A stretch of DNA of 42,978 nt from Bizionia sp. (GCA_020631395.1 JAHDHI010000039.1:1-42978), one strand, 5' to 3'. Shown: positions 7,883 through 17,235, counted from the first letter of the stretch. Made by a program: numbers and translations. The notes: generated from the letters alone by a model not told the origin.

Positions 7883-8401
7883 ATGAGTATTATAGATATT
7901 GTTTTGGCTGCGCTTCTGCTGTTTGGATTGGTTCGTGGATTCATGAAGGGACTCTTTGTGGAAATAGCTTCGCTCGTTGCGTTGGTTGGCGGAGTTTATG
8001 GGGCCATACATTTTAGCAACTTTGTCGCATCTTATTTGGAAAGCAAGACCGAATGGAGTGAGCAAACCATAAACGTCACAGCTTTTGCCATTACATTCGT
8101 GGTAATTATCGTGGCGATATCCTTGGCGGGAAAGGCTTTGACCAAGCTTGCCGATTTTGCTGCTTTGGGCATTTTGAACAAACTGCTTGGTGGTATTTTT
8201 GGAGCTCTTAAAATTGGTTTGATCCTGAGTGTAGTTCTTATCGTCTTTAACAAGATGAACAGTACGATTGCTTTTATCGATGAGGATGACATGAAAGACT
8301 CCATTTTATACGAACCTGTAAAATCGTTGGCACCTATGATTTTTCCAAGTATCATCAATGGTGGGGAAATAGAAGGAAAAGAAGAGGAGACGAAAGCTTG
8401 A
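7883..8401 (+). CDS. CvpA family integral membrane protein
   Basis: From the ATG at 7883 the product has 172 residues: MSIIDIVLAALLLFGLVRGFMKGLFVEIASL is the classic CvpA N-terminus, followed by four predicted membrane segments and a short acidic tail. The frame is open upstream to 7748, but that extra peptide has no family resemblance, so the later start is preferred. CvpA proteins are inner-membrane proteins tied to colicin V production in E. coli and to envelope stress and bile resistance in other species. The biochemical role is unclear. The stop codon is only 3 bp from the stop of the converging batE gene, so no terminator fits between them. Confidence 0.88.
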   Translation: MSIIDIVLAALLLFGLVRGFMKGLFVEIASLVALVGGVYGAIHFSNFVASYLESKTEWSEQTINVTAFAITFVVIIVAISLAGKALTKLADFAALGILNKLLGGIFGALKIGLILSVVLIVFNKMNSTIAFIDEDDMKDSILYEPVKSLAPMIFPSIINGGEIEGKEEETKA

Positions 8402-8404
8402 TGA

Positions 8405-9154
8405 CTAAAGTTCCTTTATGTCGTCATTGGCAATCCAACCCGTCTTACCGTCTGCAAGTTTGATTTTTTTCCAATTGCTTACGGTATCTAGAATTTGAAC
8501 TTTGGTTCCTTCATGTAGGGTGAATGCTTCATCACTTCTTAGGTTAGGTTCGCTCTTTACTTGACTCTCTTGTGCAAAGACAATGGCTGCCTTGTCTTTT
8601 TGTGCCAAGTTATAATTGTGAAATGTAAAGGCCAAGGCAAAGCATGCGAAGAATATGGAAGCTAGACTACTTATGAAGTACAATCTTTTCTGAACTGTGG
8701 AATAAGTGAAATAGTATAGCAAAAACAATGTCACAAAACCAAATACCAAGATTACCGATAGTTTTGCCCAAGTGTCAAAACTGAAAGTGTTGGTCAAGTT
8801 CTTTATGAATTTCTTGATGCCAATCTCTGGCAATACGTCTATGGCATCTATTTTCATATTGTTTGCAAATGCCATGTTGTTCTTTATTTCAGAATCATTT
8901 GGAGCCAATCTTGATGCCTTTTCATAATAATATATGCTTGGTGCAATATGATTTAGCTTGTAATGCGCATTTGCGATGTTGAAATACAACTCGGCAGAAT
9001 GTTTGTCGCCTTGCAATATGGCATTGTACTTGTCCAAGGCTTCTGCGAATTTACCATCGTTGTACAAGGTGTTGGCCTGGTCGAACAACGCATTGTCTTG
9101 AGCTGTAAGACTGCTGGTTAAAATGAAGAATAATAGGTATGTTAATGCTTTCAT
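8405..9154 (-). CDS. batE: BatE: TPR and SH3-like domain membrane protein
   Basis: This 249-residue product has a signal peptide (about 1-19, ending LTAQ), TPR repeats (about 20-100; YFNIANAHYKL, SIYYYEKASRLAPND), two membrane segments (about 130-150 and 158-180) and a C-terminal bacterial SH3 domain (about 190-249, ending GKTGWIANDDIKEL). It is the last gene of the bat operon. BatE is believed to act with BatA-D at the envelope. It follows batD with a 40-bp gap. Confidence 0.9.
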   Translation of the reverse strand: MKALTYLLFFILTSSLTAQDNALFDQANTLYNDGKFAEALDKYNAILQGDKHSAELYFNIANAHYKLNHIAPSIYYYEKASRLAPNDSEIKNNMAFANNMKIDAIDVLPEIGIKKFIKNLTNTFSFDTWAKLSVILVFGFVTLFLLYYFTYSTVQKRLYFISSLASIFFACFALAFTFHNYNLAQKDKAAIVFAQESQVKSEPNLRSDEAFTLHEGTKVQILDTVSNWKKIKLADGKTGWIANDDIKEL

Positions 9155-9194
9155 TGCTTTGATATTTAATAGTTTCCTTGGAAGAAAGACAAAA

Positions 9195-10967
9195 CTATCG
9201 TATTTGCCTGTCTATTAAATTAATGGTTTGTGCTGCCTTGTCGTAATCTTGTTGCATGGTTACCGTTGTAATTGGGGTGTATCTTGCCAGTTCACAACTT
9301 TCCAAAATGTTGTCGAATTCCGAGATTGTCGATGGGTCTACTTGGCGTTCTGCCAACAAGATCTTTATCTTGTCTTTGCTTAAATCGCTAGTTTCTATGT
9401 TAAGTTTTGCCTTCAAGTAATTATGTAGCGCTTTTTCCAATGCGACATAGAATGCTTCTTTTTGGCCCAAGGATTTTTTTGCTTCCCCCAAATAGCGTTT
9501 GGCTAGCCTGTCTGCCTTTCTCAATCTGTTTCCTACCACATCGGCATCTCGTTCTGCTTTTTTTCTTCGGAATGCGATGGCCAAAGGAATGGCTAGAAAA
9601 GGAGCTAGCAAACTACTCCAGAAGGCTGTGGATTTGAAGAAGTGAGTGCTCTTTTTTGATACTAGATTGGCTTCTGTCTTTACAAATGCAAATTGATCGT
9701 TGCTTAAAAGTACTGGTTGCTTTCCTGTACTTGAAGTTGCTGCATTATTGTCCGAATTGGCATAGCTCGGGCCTTCGAGGACATCTATCACGGTTTCTTC
9801 GGAAGAGATGCGTTTGTAACTTTCCGTTTTCAAGTCGAAATAGGAAAAGGAAATGCTTGGTATTGGATATTTGCCCTTGTATTGTGGAACTATGGTATAG
9901 CTATCCGAGATGCTTCCTTGCATTCCTGCCAAGTTGGTTCTCACGGATTCCTTATGTTCGGGTTCATATACTTCCAGAGAACTCGGTACGTTTAGTTTGG
10001 GCAACTCAAACAACTTTAGGTTTCCTTTCCCTGAAACCTCTACCTTGGCTTGTAATGATTCCGTTGCATTCAATTCTGTTTTAGAGGTCATCAATCTAAA
10101 ATTAAACTCGCCAACGGCACCAGTAAAGTCAAGCGGCTTTCCTGTTTCTGGCAATGGCTTCACATTAATGGTTCTATTTCCTGCCGAAACGGTTCTGTGA
10201 ACTTGCGTCATTAGACGCCCTCCAAATATGTCACGACGTTTTGTGGGCACGTCTACGGTGATGTCGAGACTTAATGGCTCTATGTCCAGTTTTCCTGTTT
10301 TTTGAGGGTATAAAACGGACTTGCGGAGTACGACATAGCGATAGTCCTCCCCCTTATAGGTACCATTTAGTATCTTAAGTCCCTTGATGTCTATGTTCTG
10401 ACTCCAGAAATCATCAAATTTTGGGTTGTCTATCTCTCTCCAATTGCTAACGCCTGTGTTTGGGGAGACGTATAGTTTGTAGACGACCGTTATGGCTTCG
10501 TTCAAATACGGATTTGAGTTTGAGACCTCTGCTACCAGATGTATGTTCTCGGTAGCAAGATATTCTGCATTGTCACCGTTTTTTGGTTTGTCTACGGCCT
10601 TGGTGACCGTTATGGTTATTGGGGATGTTTTGTAAACTTGTCCATCGACATTTATGGTTGCTTGCTTTATGGGGAAGCTCCCTCTTTTTTTTGGTGCTAG
10701 AAAATAACTGTATGTTTTTTGAAAGCTCTTTTTACCATTTATCCAAGAAGTGCTCACGGATTGGTTTGGACCACCAACTACGGTGAAGTTGTCAAAATTG
10801 GGGGGATTGAAGTTGTCTCCATCCTTATTCATTTGAAAGTCGACGCGCAAACGCTCGTTGATGCCCAGTTTCTTCTTGCTTACCTTGGTTTCAAACTTTA
10901 CTTGTGCGGAGAGCAAACTCGTGCTCAAAACAAGGAATAGTATGGATATGTGTTTGATTAGTTTCAT
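9195..10967 (-). CDS. batD: BatD: oxygen-tolerance membrane protein
   Basis: The 590-residue protein starts with a signal peptide ending LLSAQ. A long periplasmic region of several Ig-like beta domains follows (KFETKVSKKKLGINERLRVDF at the start is the typical BatD opening). There is a single membrane segment near residues 445-465 followed by RRKK, and a cytoplasmic alpha-helical tail of about 120 residues (RLAKRYLGEAKK...). Size and layout match Bacteroidetes BatD. It lies between batC and batE on the same strand, 73 bp after batC. Confidence 0.93.
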   Translation of the reverse strand: MKLIKHISILFLVLSTSLLSAQVKFETKVSKKKLGINERLRVDFQMNKDGDNFNPPNFDNFTVVGGPNQSVSTSWINGKKSFQKTYSYFLAPKKRGSFPIKQATINVDGQVYKTSPITITVTKAVDKPKNGDNAEYLATENIHLVAEVSNSNPYLNEAITVVYKLYVSPNTGVSNWREIDNPKFDDFWSQNIDIKGLKILNGTYKGEDYRYVVLRKSVLYPQKTGKLDIEPLSLDITVDVPTKRRDIFGGRLMTQVHRTVSAGNRTINVKPLPETGKPLDFTGAVGEFNFRLMTSKTELNATESLQAKVEVSGKGNLKLFELPKLNVPSSLEVYEPEHKESVRTNLAGMQGSISDSYTIVPQYKGKYPIPSISFSYFDLKTESYKRISSEETVIDVLEGPSYANSDNNAATSSTGKQPVLLSNDQFAFVKTEANLVSKKSTHFFKSTAFWSSLLAPFLAIPLAIAFRRKKAERDADVVGNRLRKADRLAKRYLGEAKKSLGQKEAFYVALEKALHNYLKAKLNIETSDLSKDKIKILLAERQVDPSTISEFDNILESCELARYTPITTVTMQQDYDKAAQTINLIDRQIR

Positions 10968-11040
10968 TTTAAATGTACGATTCTAGATTTTGAACTTGCA
11001 ATTTGTGAAATAAATCGAAATTCGTAAGTCTCAATTCGTT

Positions 11041-11883
11041 TTACCAGTCTTTTTCTGTTTGTATCTTTATGCCTTTTGCTTTGTTTGCATTCATTTTGTC
11101 TTGAACCTTTTGTTCTTGGTTGTTCATGGCCTCGAGTAAGTTCTTGATTTGTTGAGGGGATAGCTTTCCTGGCTGTGGTTGAGGCTTTTGTTGGTCTTTC
11201 TTGTCTTCTCCTTCTCCTTTGTCCTCTTTTTCATCTTTGGGCTTTCCTTTTTCGTCCTTTTTGTCCTCGCCTTCTTTTTTGTCTTTCTCGCCTTTGTCTT
11301 TTTCGTCTTCCTTGTCTTTTCCTTCGTCTTCTTTATCCTTTTGGTCTTTGTTTTCGTCTTCTTTCTTGTCCTTGTCCTTATCGTTTTTGTCGTCTTGCTC
11401 CTGTTGCTCCTGTTGTTCCTCTTGCTCTTTGGCACATTCCTTTGCCAAGCTTAGGTTATAGCGGGATTCGTCGTCTGTGGGGTTGTTTCTCAATGCATTT
11501 TTAAAGGCTTCCTCAGCTTCCTTGCACTTGTTGTTTTTCATCAAGATGTTCCCTATGTTGTGGAATGCCCTGTGCTTTTCTAATTTGTCGGTTGCATTCT
11601 TGGCGGCTTGCTTGTTGCGATACAATGCTTCTTCGTAGTTGCCTTTTTTATAATAGGAATGTGCTAGGTTGTATGTTCCTGCAACACTGGTAGGTTTTTC
11701 AGACAATGCTTTGCGATATTCCATTTCTGCGGAAATAAAATCGTCGTTGCTTGCCAAGTCATTGGCTTCATAGACCAGATCATTGGATTTCTGCGTAGCC
11801 AAAGCCAACTGTTTGTCTTCTTGCTCTTGGGCAAACGAGTACACTGTCGTCAATAGCAATATGTATGTTATTATCTGTTTCAT
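11041..11883 (-). CDS. batC: BatC: TPR protein with highly charged tail
   Basis: A 280-residue exported protein with a signal peptide ending YSFAQ. Three to four TPR units (about 30-150; GTYNLAHSYYKKGNYEEALY, AFHNIGNILMKNNKCKEAEEAF) are followed by a long low-complexity K/E/D tract (about 155-240) and a short helical C-terminus. TPRs probably scaffold the Bat complex in the periplasm. The charged tract is far longer than the TPR function needs and its length is likely variable. The gap to batB is 147 bp, the longest inside the bat part of the operon. Confidence 0.9.
   Translation of the reverse strand: MKQIITYILLLTTVYSFAQEQEDKQLALATQKSNDLVYEANDLASNDDFISAEMEYRKALSEKPTSVAGTYNLAHSYYKKGNYEEALYRNKQAAKNATDKLEKHRAFHNIGNILMKNNKCKEAEEAFKNALRNNPTDDESRYNLSLAKECAKEQEEQQEQQEQDDKNDKDKDKKEDENKDQKDKEDEGKDKEDEKDKGEKDKKEGEDKKDEKGKPKDEKEDKGEGEDKKDQQKPQPQPGKLSPQQIKNLLEAMNNQEQKVQDKMNANKAKGIKIQTEKDW
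11166..11421 (-). repeat. low-complexity K/E/D-coding tract in batC
   Basis: The minus strand is almost pure purine here (KDK, KED, KEG and similar codons), so the plus strand is almost pure pyrimidine. Several other frames are accidentally open through it. Replication slippage should make this tract variable between strains. Confidence 0.8.
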
Positions 11884-12030
11884 CTTATGCTTGCCAAGGC
11901 AAGTTTTTCAATTATAGTTTTTTTTACCAAAAATAAATATATAAAACCACCATCATTTTTGCTGTTAAGGATTTTATAAATTATGAGCTTCAAATGTTCT
12001 ATTGAAAATCCTGACTTCATTTGGCAAAAA

Positions 12031-13071
12031 TTAGAAATTTTCATTAAATAAGTTCAATCTTTTCAACCAACCTGTTTTACGTTCCAAAAGAAAGATATCC
12101 AAGAATAGAAGAAAAATACCAATACCTAAAAACCATTGGAATTGATCTTCGAAATCTGCAAATTGCTTGGCTTCGAACTCTGTTTTGTCCATTCTATTGA
12201 GAATGGCTTTTATTTCTTCTACGACATTGTCTGTTATTCTTCCGTTTATGTATGCGCCATTCGCCTCGTCTGCTATGTTTTGAAGTGTTTCTTCATTTAG
12301 ACGAGTAATGACGGTTTCACCTTGTCTGTCTTTTTTGTAGTTGAGTACCACACCGTTCCTTTTTATGGGTATTGGTCCGCCTTTTGTGTCTCCAACGCCT
12401 ATGGTGAATATTCTAATGCCTTCTTTGCTGGCTTCCTCTGCGACACTTGCCGATGATTCACCATGATCTTCCCCATCGGATATTATGATCAATACACGAT
12501 TGGTTTGTTCATCGTCATCATAGTATGTCTTAGCTAGTTCTATGGCTTCGTTTATTGCTGTTCCTTGTGAAGATAGCATGTCTGTATTCATGTTTTGAAG
12601 AAACATCTTCGCAGAGGCATAGTCCGTCGTTATTGGCAATTGTGGGAATGCCTTTCCTGCATAGGCGATTATCCCAACACGGTCACTGGCCAAGTTGTTG
12701 ATGATTTGGGTTACCAACTGCTTCGATTTTTCCAATCGATTCGGTGCAATGTCTTCTGCCAACATGCTTTTTGAGACATCTACGGCAAAAACGATGTCTA
12801 CACCTTCTCGTTTTACGGTCTCGAGTTTCGAACCATTTTTCGGATTGACCAATGCAATGGTCAAACTGGCAAAAGCCAAACAAAGCACGATTACCTTTAA
12901 AGTGGATTTGAAGAGCGACTTGTTTGGACTCAACCTACCAATCATTTCTTTGTTGGCAAACTTGTTTTGAGCGCTACGCTTCCAAATTTGGAGTATTAAA
13001 AACAGTACTATTATCGCTGGGATGATTAGCAATGTCCAAAACCATATTTTTTCTTCTAATAGATCAAACAT
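12031..13071 (-). CDS. batB: BatB: von Willebrand factor A domain membrane protein
   Basis: This 346-residue protein has two N-terminal membrane helices (about 12-29 and 57-75), a VWA domain (about 90-290) and a C-terminal helix (about 313-333). The MIDAS metal site is complete: D98-V-S100-K-S102, a Thr in SSQGTAINEA and an Asp in IISDGEDHG. BatB pairs with BatA in the Bat complex and probably binds partners through Mg2+. Here a flavin reductase gene stands between it and batA. Confidence 0.94.
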   Translation of the reverse strand: MFDLLEEKIWFWTLLIIPAIIVLFLILQIWKRSAQNKFANKEMIGRLSPNKSLFKSTLKVIVLCLAFASLTIALVNPKNGSKLETVKREGVDIVFAVDVSKSMLAEDIAPNRLEKSKQLVTQIINNLASDRVGIIAYAGKAFPQLPITTDYASAKMFLQNMNTDMLSSQGTAINEAIELAKTYYDDDEQTNRVLIIISDGEDHGESSASVAEEASKEGIRIFTIGVGDTKGGPIPIKRNGVVLNYKKDRQGETVITRLNEETLQNIADEANGAYINGRITDNVVEEIKAILNRMDKTEFEAKQFADFEDQFQWFLGIGIFLLFLDIFLLERKTGWLKRLNLFNENF

Positions 13072-13103
13072 ATTTACTTCCTGAGCATGCAGGGTTCTTT
13101 TTG

Positions 13104-13634
13104 TTATTTGTTATTCGTGTATTGGGCAGTGGTCAAACTGTCGCCAAATGCTTTTATTTTTGCCTTTACTTCTTTCGAAATGCCTTTCTTTTCAATCCAT
13201 GTGTGAATGTGTCCTTTGTAATGCATTCCGAGATATCTTGCACTTTCCTCGAACGGCATCGCAAAACCGTCGAAAACTTCGTCTTCATCACTACAACTTA
13301 CCACACCCATTTGCATACCTCTCAACCGTCTGCCGAAATCCTTTTCGATTTTCAGGAAATCGGAAATTCTATCTATGAACACCTTTAGCAATCCGCTCAT
13401 CGTGTACCAATAGATTGGTGTTGCAAAGACAATGACATCATAATGTTGTACGATGTCTTTGAACAAGGCGTTGAAATCGTCATCTTGATTTTTGAATTCA
13501 TAATCGAAATGACCGATTTGTTTGGTGTTTAAATCGACAATGTCATAACCTGTTTGTTCTTGTAAAAAAGAAACTATGCCACTAGTGTTCCCTATGCTTC
13601 TTGAACTGGCTTGTATGATGATTCCTTTTTTCAA
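13104..13634 (-). CDS. NAD(P)H-dependent FMN reductase / flavodoxin-like protein inside the bat operon
   Basis: This soluble 176-residue protein has a flavodoxin-like fold. The phosphate-binding loop for FMN is ASSRSIGNT (9-17), and the isoalloxazine-contacting stretch ATPIYWYTMSGLLKVFIDR is characteristic of the NADPH-dependent FMN reductase / iron-sulfur flavoprotein group. No membrane segment or signal is seen, so it works in the cytoplasm. It lies 15 bp after batA and 32 bp before batB on the same strand and is therefore almost certainly co-transcribed. A quinone- or flavin-reducing role in oxidative stress would suit an aerotolerance operon, but that is inference. Confidence 0.88.
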   Translation of the reverse strand: MKKGIIIQASSRSIGNTSGIVSFLQEQTGYDIVDLNTKQIGHFDYEFKNQDDDFNALFKDIVQHYDVIVFATPIYWYTMSGLLKVFIDRISDFLKIEKDFGRRLRGMQMGVVSCSDEDEVFDGFAMPFEESARYLGMHYKGHIHTWIEKKGISKEVKAKIKAFGDSLTTAQYTNNK

Positions 13635-13649
13635 AATGTATTCTTTTAT

Positions 13650-14654
13650 CTATATGAAACTTCTAAAAATGGTAAATCGCAACAATAGTTCCAAGAGTAA
13701 CATTAGCCCTGCAATCCATACGAACCATCTGTACTTCTCTTCGTAATTGTAGAACTTGAACTCTTCGATTTTCGTTTTTTCAAGTTTGTTTATTTCGTCG
13801 TAGATTTGTGCCAACTTCTTGTTGTTTGTTGCTCTGAAGTATTTTCCTCCAGTAACTTGAGCTATTTCCTTCAATAAGGCTTCGTCTATTTCAACTTGTA
13901 CCCTCCCATATTGAAATTGCCCGCTGGATGTTCTTCCTATGGGGGATAGCGCCATGCCGTTTGTACCTAAGCCAATGGTGTATGTCTTTATGCCAAACTC
14001 CAACGCCAATTCACTGGCGATCTTTGGATTTATTGAGCCGGAATTGTTTACTCCGTCTGTTAGCAGGATGATGACTTTGCTCTTGGCCTTACTGTCTTTT
14101 AGTCGGTTAACCGAGGTAGCCAGCCCCATTCCTATTGCTGTTCCTCCTTCTATGATGGAGTTGTACTTTATGTCCTTCAATGAACGCAAAACAATGGACT
14201 TGTCACTTGTTATTGGTGTTTTCGTGTAACTTTCACCAGCGTATTCCACCAAACCAATCCTGTCATTTGGTCTACCTTTTATAAATTCTGCAGCAACGTT
14301 TTTCAATGCCTCCAATCGGTTGGGTTTTAGGTCTTTTGCAAGCATGCTGGCTGAGACATCTATGGCTATCACAATGTCTATTCCTCGGGTGGTTTTTGTT
14401 TTAGTGGAAACATCTACCGTCCTTGGTCTGGCCAATGCAGTTATTAAAAAGGCCAATGCGAACAAACGTAGGGCAAATAGCAAGTGTTTCAGTTTTGGCA
14501 ACCAGGATTTGGTTACTTTGAAACCTTTTAAACTTGATATTCTTAGCTCCGCAGTTTGCTTGCTGTGCTTAAAAACATACCATAGTATGGCTATTGGTAG
14601 CAACAATAGCAACCAGAAAAACGGTTTGTTTAAAAATTCGATGCCTTCAAACAT
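13650..14654 (-). CDS. batA: BatA: von Willebrand factor A domain membrane protein
   Basis: The 334-residue protein has helices at about 11-28 and 57-75, a VWA domain (about 90-285) with MIDAS residues D99-V-S101-A-S103, Thr in IEGGTAIGMG and Asp in LLTDGVNNSG, and a C-terminal helix (about 308-328). Its start codon shares one base with the stop of the upstream BatD-like gene (TAATG), indicating translational coupling. It is inferred to be an inner-membrane component of the MoxR/Bat envelope complex. Confidence 0.94.
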   Translation of the reverse strand: MFEGIEFLNKPFFWLLLLLPIAILWYVFKHSKQTAELRISSLKGFKVTKSWLPKLKHLLFALRLFALAFLITALARPRTVDVSTKTKTTRGIDIVIAIDVSASMLAKDLKPNRLEALKNVAAEFIKGRPNDRIGLVEYAGESYTKTPITSDKSIVLRSLKDIKYNSIIEGGTAIGMGLATSVNRLKDSKAKSKVIILLTDGVNNSGSINPKIASELALEFGIKTYTIGLGTNGMALSPIGRTSSGQFQYGRVQVEIDEALLKEIAQVTGGKYFRATNNKKLAQIYDEINKLEKTKIEEFKFYNYEEKYRWFVWIAGLMLLLELLLRFTIFRSFI

Positions 14655-16351
14655 TATTCTTCTTCTTTAGGTTTTAATTCGAGAGAGTTAATAATTCGCT
14701 CTGTTATTTGATCTGCATAAACATCGTTGCTCTTCCATGTCAAAATGATTTGTTGCAATATGTTTTGAGTTGTAAAGCTTAAAATGGTAAACTTGCCTTC
14801 GTTTGTTTGTCCTTCAATCAATGTTGGGAAATCACCAGTACCAGATGTCTTCAATCCTTCGGCTCCATTTGGAGTGGTAAATTTTACTTTGTTTAAAATG
14901 ATGTTTTGTGCTCCGGAACTCTCCCATTTTTCTATGCTCGCATCCACAGCTTGATTTAGATCTATTTGGTTTTCTCCTTGCCCATCTTCTTGACCTTGTC
15001 CTTGAGGTGTGTTTAAACTTGTTGTTGCTACTGCAACATTCAAGTGTTCTATTAAGCTACCATACCCAAACATTGATATCTTTATCTTGTCTTTCATTTC
15101 GTCAGGAATGGAGGCATTCATGCGTTTTAAGACTTTAGGGGTGGTTATGGTTATTGGCGGGTAGCCATATTCGCTGGTCACCCAATTGCCTTCGAGGAGT
15201 TCTTTGCTTTCATGACCAATTATCGTGTCCTTTACATAACTGAATCCATACTTGATGATGAAACCGGTAAGTGTGGCAAACAATAGAAAGACGGCTATTG
15301 CCACGGTAAGCATTACTTTTTTGCGCTTTTGCTTTTTCTCTTGTTCTTCCTTGTATTGCTGATCTAGTAATTTTTCTTCTTCTGTAGGCTCAGGCAATGC
15401 TTCCTTTACTTGATCTATTTCAATGTCTATCGTCTTTCTGTCTATCTCTGCTAGGGCGATGTCTGGAGCAGATTTTGCAAATTTTACTAAATCGGCACGC
15501 TTCAGGATGGTCTCTATGTTTCTTATGTCTTCTTTGCTCAACTCGATTTGATTGCCTTCCTTCAAGAGGTTTAGCCTGTTTACAAGTTCGTCCGTGGTAC
15601 TTTCCAATGCACGATCGTAGACCTTTTCGTCTAGGTATTTTCTAATGATGAAGGTCAACTCGGAGTAGTACTCTTTCATTTCGGCATTTTTGAGATAACC
15701 GGATTCATCTAGTTTCTTCAATGCCAGCTTCGCTCTGTCGTAAGGAGGAAGCAAAGCGATTTCTTCTTCTTCCGTCAACGGTTTTTTACGCCATATGAAC
15801 CAATAGAGAAGGAAGGCTACCAATGCAACCAACACTATGGCCAGTAGAAGATACTTCCACCAATCTCCAACGCTTTTTTCAACTTGAATTATTGGCTTTA
15901 TGTCATATAGACCTTGTTTGGTGGTATCGATGGCTACGTTTTTCACTTCTACCTTGAGTGAATCCGTGAAAAAGGGTTTGTTTCCAATGATTATTTTTTG
16001 TCGTGGGATGACATGGGCTCCGGAATCGAATTGGGTCAATCCATATTTTTTGATGAGGTTGTACTTGGCATCGTGTTTTGTCGTGTCTATTTTATAGGAT
16101 TCGATCATCTCCAATGGAAGAAAAGTTTGACCCTCTGGAAAGACAACAGTCGCTGTGGTATCTGTTTCAACTTCTATCTTATAGGTGATTTGCTCCCCAA
16201 TTCTTATGGAGGTAGAATCTATGGTCGATGTTACTTGCGAAAAGGAGCTAAGTGTAACAAGGCATAAGACAAGGGTTGAGAACCAAAAGCTTGCGACGGT
16301 TTCCCTGTCTTGCTTTTTATTTGTGTTCAAAAATTTAAAATCGTTAATCAT
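14654..16351 (-). CDS. BatD-like / DUF4381-type membrane protein of the MoxR-Bat operon
   Basis: The 565-residue protein has a signal-like segment (about 20-40, ending SSFSQ), a BatD-like N-terminal beta domain (about 41-160; STSIRIGEQITYKIEV) and a first membrane helix (about 168-188) followed by WRKKPLTEEEE. A helical cytoplasmic domain (about 190-345, DUF4381-like) ends in a charged coiled coil. A second membrane helix (about 347-368) leads to a C-terminal domain of roughly 195 residues. Its place between DUF58 and batA is the usual one in Bacteroidetes. The C-terminal domain is one I do not recognise. The start is placed at the first ATG; the gene is 17 bp from the DUF58 gene. Confidence 0.82.
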   Translation of the reverse strand: MINDFKFLNTNKKQDRETVASFWFSTLVLCLVTLSSFSQVTSTIDSTSIRIGEQITYKIEVETDTTATVVFPEGQTFLPLEMIESYKIDTTKHDAKYNLIKKYGLTQFDSGAHVIPRQKIIIGNKPFFTDSLKVEVKNVAIDTTKQGLYDIKPIIQVEKSVGDWWKYLLLAIVLVALVAFLLYWFIWRKKPLTEEEEIALLPPYDRAKLALKKLDESGYLKNAEMKEYYSELTFIIRKYLDEKVYDRALESTTDELVNRLNLLKEGNQIELSKEDIRNIETILKRADLVKFAKSAPDIALAEIDRKTIDIEIDQVKEALPEPTEEEKLLDQQYKEEQEKKQKRKKVMLTVAIAVFLLFATLTGFIIKYGFSYVKDTIIGHESKELLEGNWVTSEYGYPPITITTPKVLKRMNASIPDEMKDKIKISMFGYGSLIEHLNVAVATTSLNTPQGQGQEDGQGENQIDLNQAVDASIEKWESSGAQNIILNKVKFTTPNGAEGLKTSGTGDFPTLIEGQTNEGKFTILSFTTQNILQQIILTWKSNDVYADQITERIINSLELKPKEEE

Positions 16352-16368
16352 AAATGGTTAAATCCTTT

Positions 16369-17235
16369 TTATCCTCTTCTTTTAAAGTAGCCTAAAAGTT
16401 TTTTTACATAGCTTTCATCTACGCGACAATCTATTGTGCCTGCTCCAGCTTTTGCAAAGCTATCTTTATAGTATTCTACTTTTTCGTTGTAGAATTTGCT
16501 GTAATTCGTTCTTGTTTTTCTAGATGATGTGTTGACTAGCATCAATTCTCCCGATTCTTCGTCTTGCATTTGCACCATTCCCAAGTTCGGGATGGCCTCT
16601 TCACTTTTGTCGTAGACTCTAATGCCGGTGACGTCATGTTTTCCTGCTGCAATTTTAAGCGTTTGCTTGTAATCGTCTGCAATGAAATCGGATAGGACAA
16701 AGACAATGGCTTTCTTCTTCATCACGTTTCGTAGAAATTTCAATGCTTCGGCAACATTTGTTTGTTTGCTCTTTGGTTTGAATTCTATGAGTTCACGGAT
16801 AATTCTAAGTACGTGCGAACGGCCTTTTTTTGGAGGAATGTAAAGTTCCACGTCGTCTGTGAACAGTATCAACCCTATCTTGTCATTGTTTTGTGTGGCG
16901 GAAAAGGCCAAAGTGGCAGCGATCTCGGTAACGACTTCGTTTTTGAATTGTAGGTCGGTCCCAAATAATTCCGAACCCGAAATGTCTACCATCAGCATCA
17001 TCGTCAGTTCGCGTTCCTCTTCGAAGACCTTGATGTAAGGTTCGTTGTAACGTGCAGTGACATTCCAATCGATGTTTCGAACGTCGTCACCAAATTGGTA
17101 TTGCCTCACTTCACTAAAAGTCATACCTCTACCTTTGAAGGTGGAATGGTATTCCCCTCCAAAGATGTGATCAGACAAACGACGTGTCTTTATTTCGATC
17201 TTGCGTACTTTTTTTAGTAATTCTTTAGTATCCAT
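16369..17235 (-). CDS. DUF58 domain protein (VWA-like), MoxR partner
   Basis: The 288-residue soluble protein carries the DUF58 signature (36-57: G-R-G-M-T-F-S-E-V-R-Q-Y then GDDVRNIDW) and a VWA-like core with D84-I-S86-G-S88. DUF58 proteins almost always neighbour moxR and are proposed to dock client or metal for the AAA+ ATPase. It lacks the N-terminal membrane helices found in longer DUF58 proteins, so it should be cytoplasmic. The 109-bp gap to moxR contains no terminator that I can see. Confidence 0.92.
   Translation of the reverse strand: MDTKELLKKVRKIEIKTRRLSDHIFGGEYHSTFKGRGMTFSEVRQYQFGDDVRNIDWNVTARYNEPYIKVFEEERELTMMLMVDISGSELFGTDLQFKNEVVTEIAATLAFSATQNNDKIGLILFTDDVELYIPPKKGRSHVLRIIRELIEFKPKSKQTNVAEALKFLRNVMKKKAIVFVLSDFIADDYKQTLKIAAGKHDVTGIRVYDKSEEAIPNLGMVQMQDEESGELMLVNTSSRKTRTNYSKFYNEKVEYYKDSFAKAGAGTIDCRVDESYVKKLLGYFKRRG

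Noticed and set aside
11175-11504. Several long open frames opposite and across batC
   Set aside because: They arise from the nearly pure purine/pyrimidine tract; their products are Phe/Ser/Leu-rich or Lys/Arg-rich nonsense.
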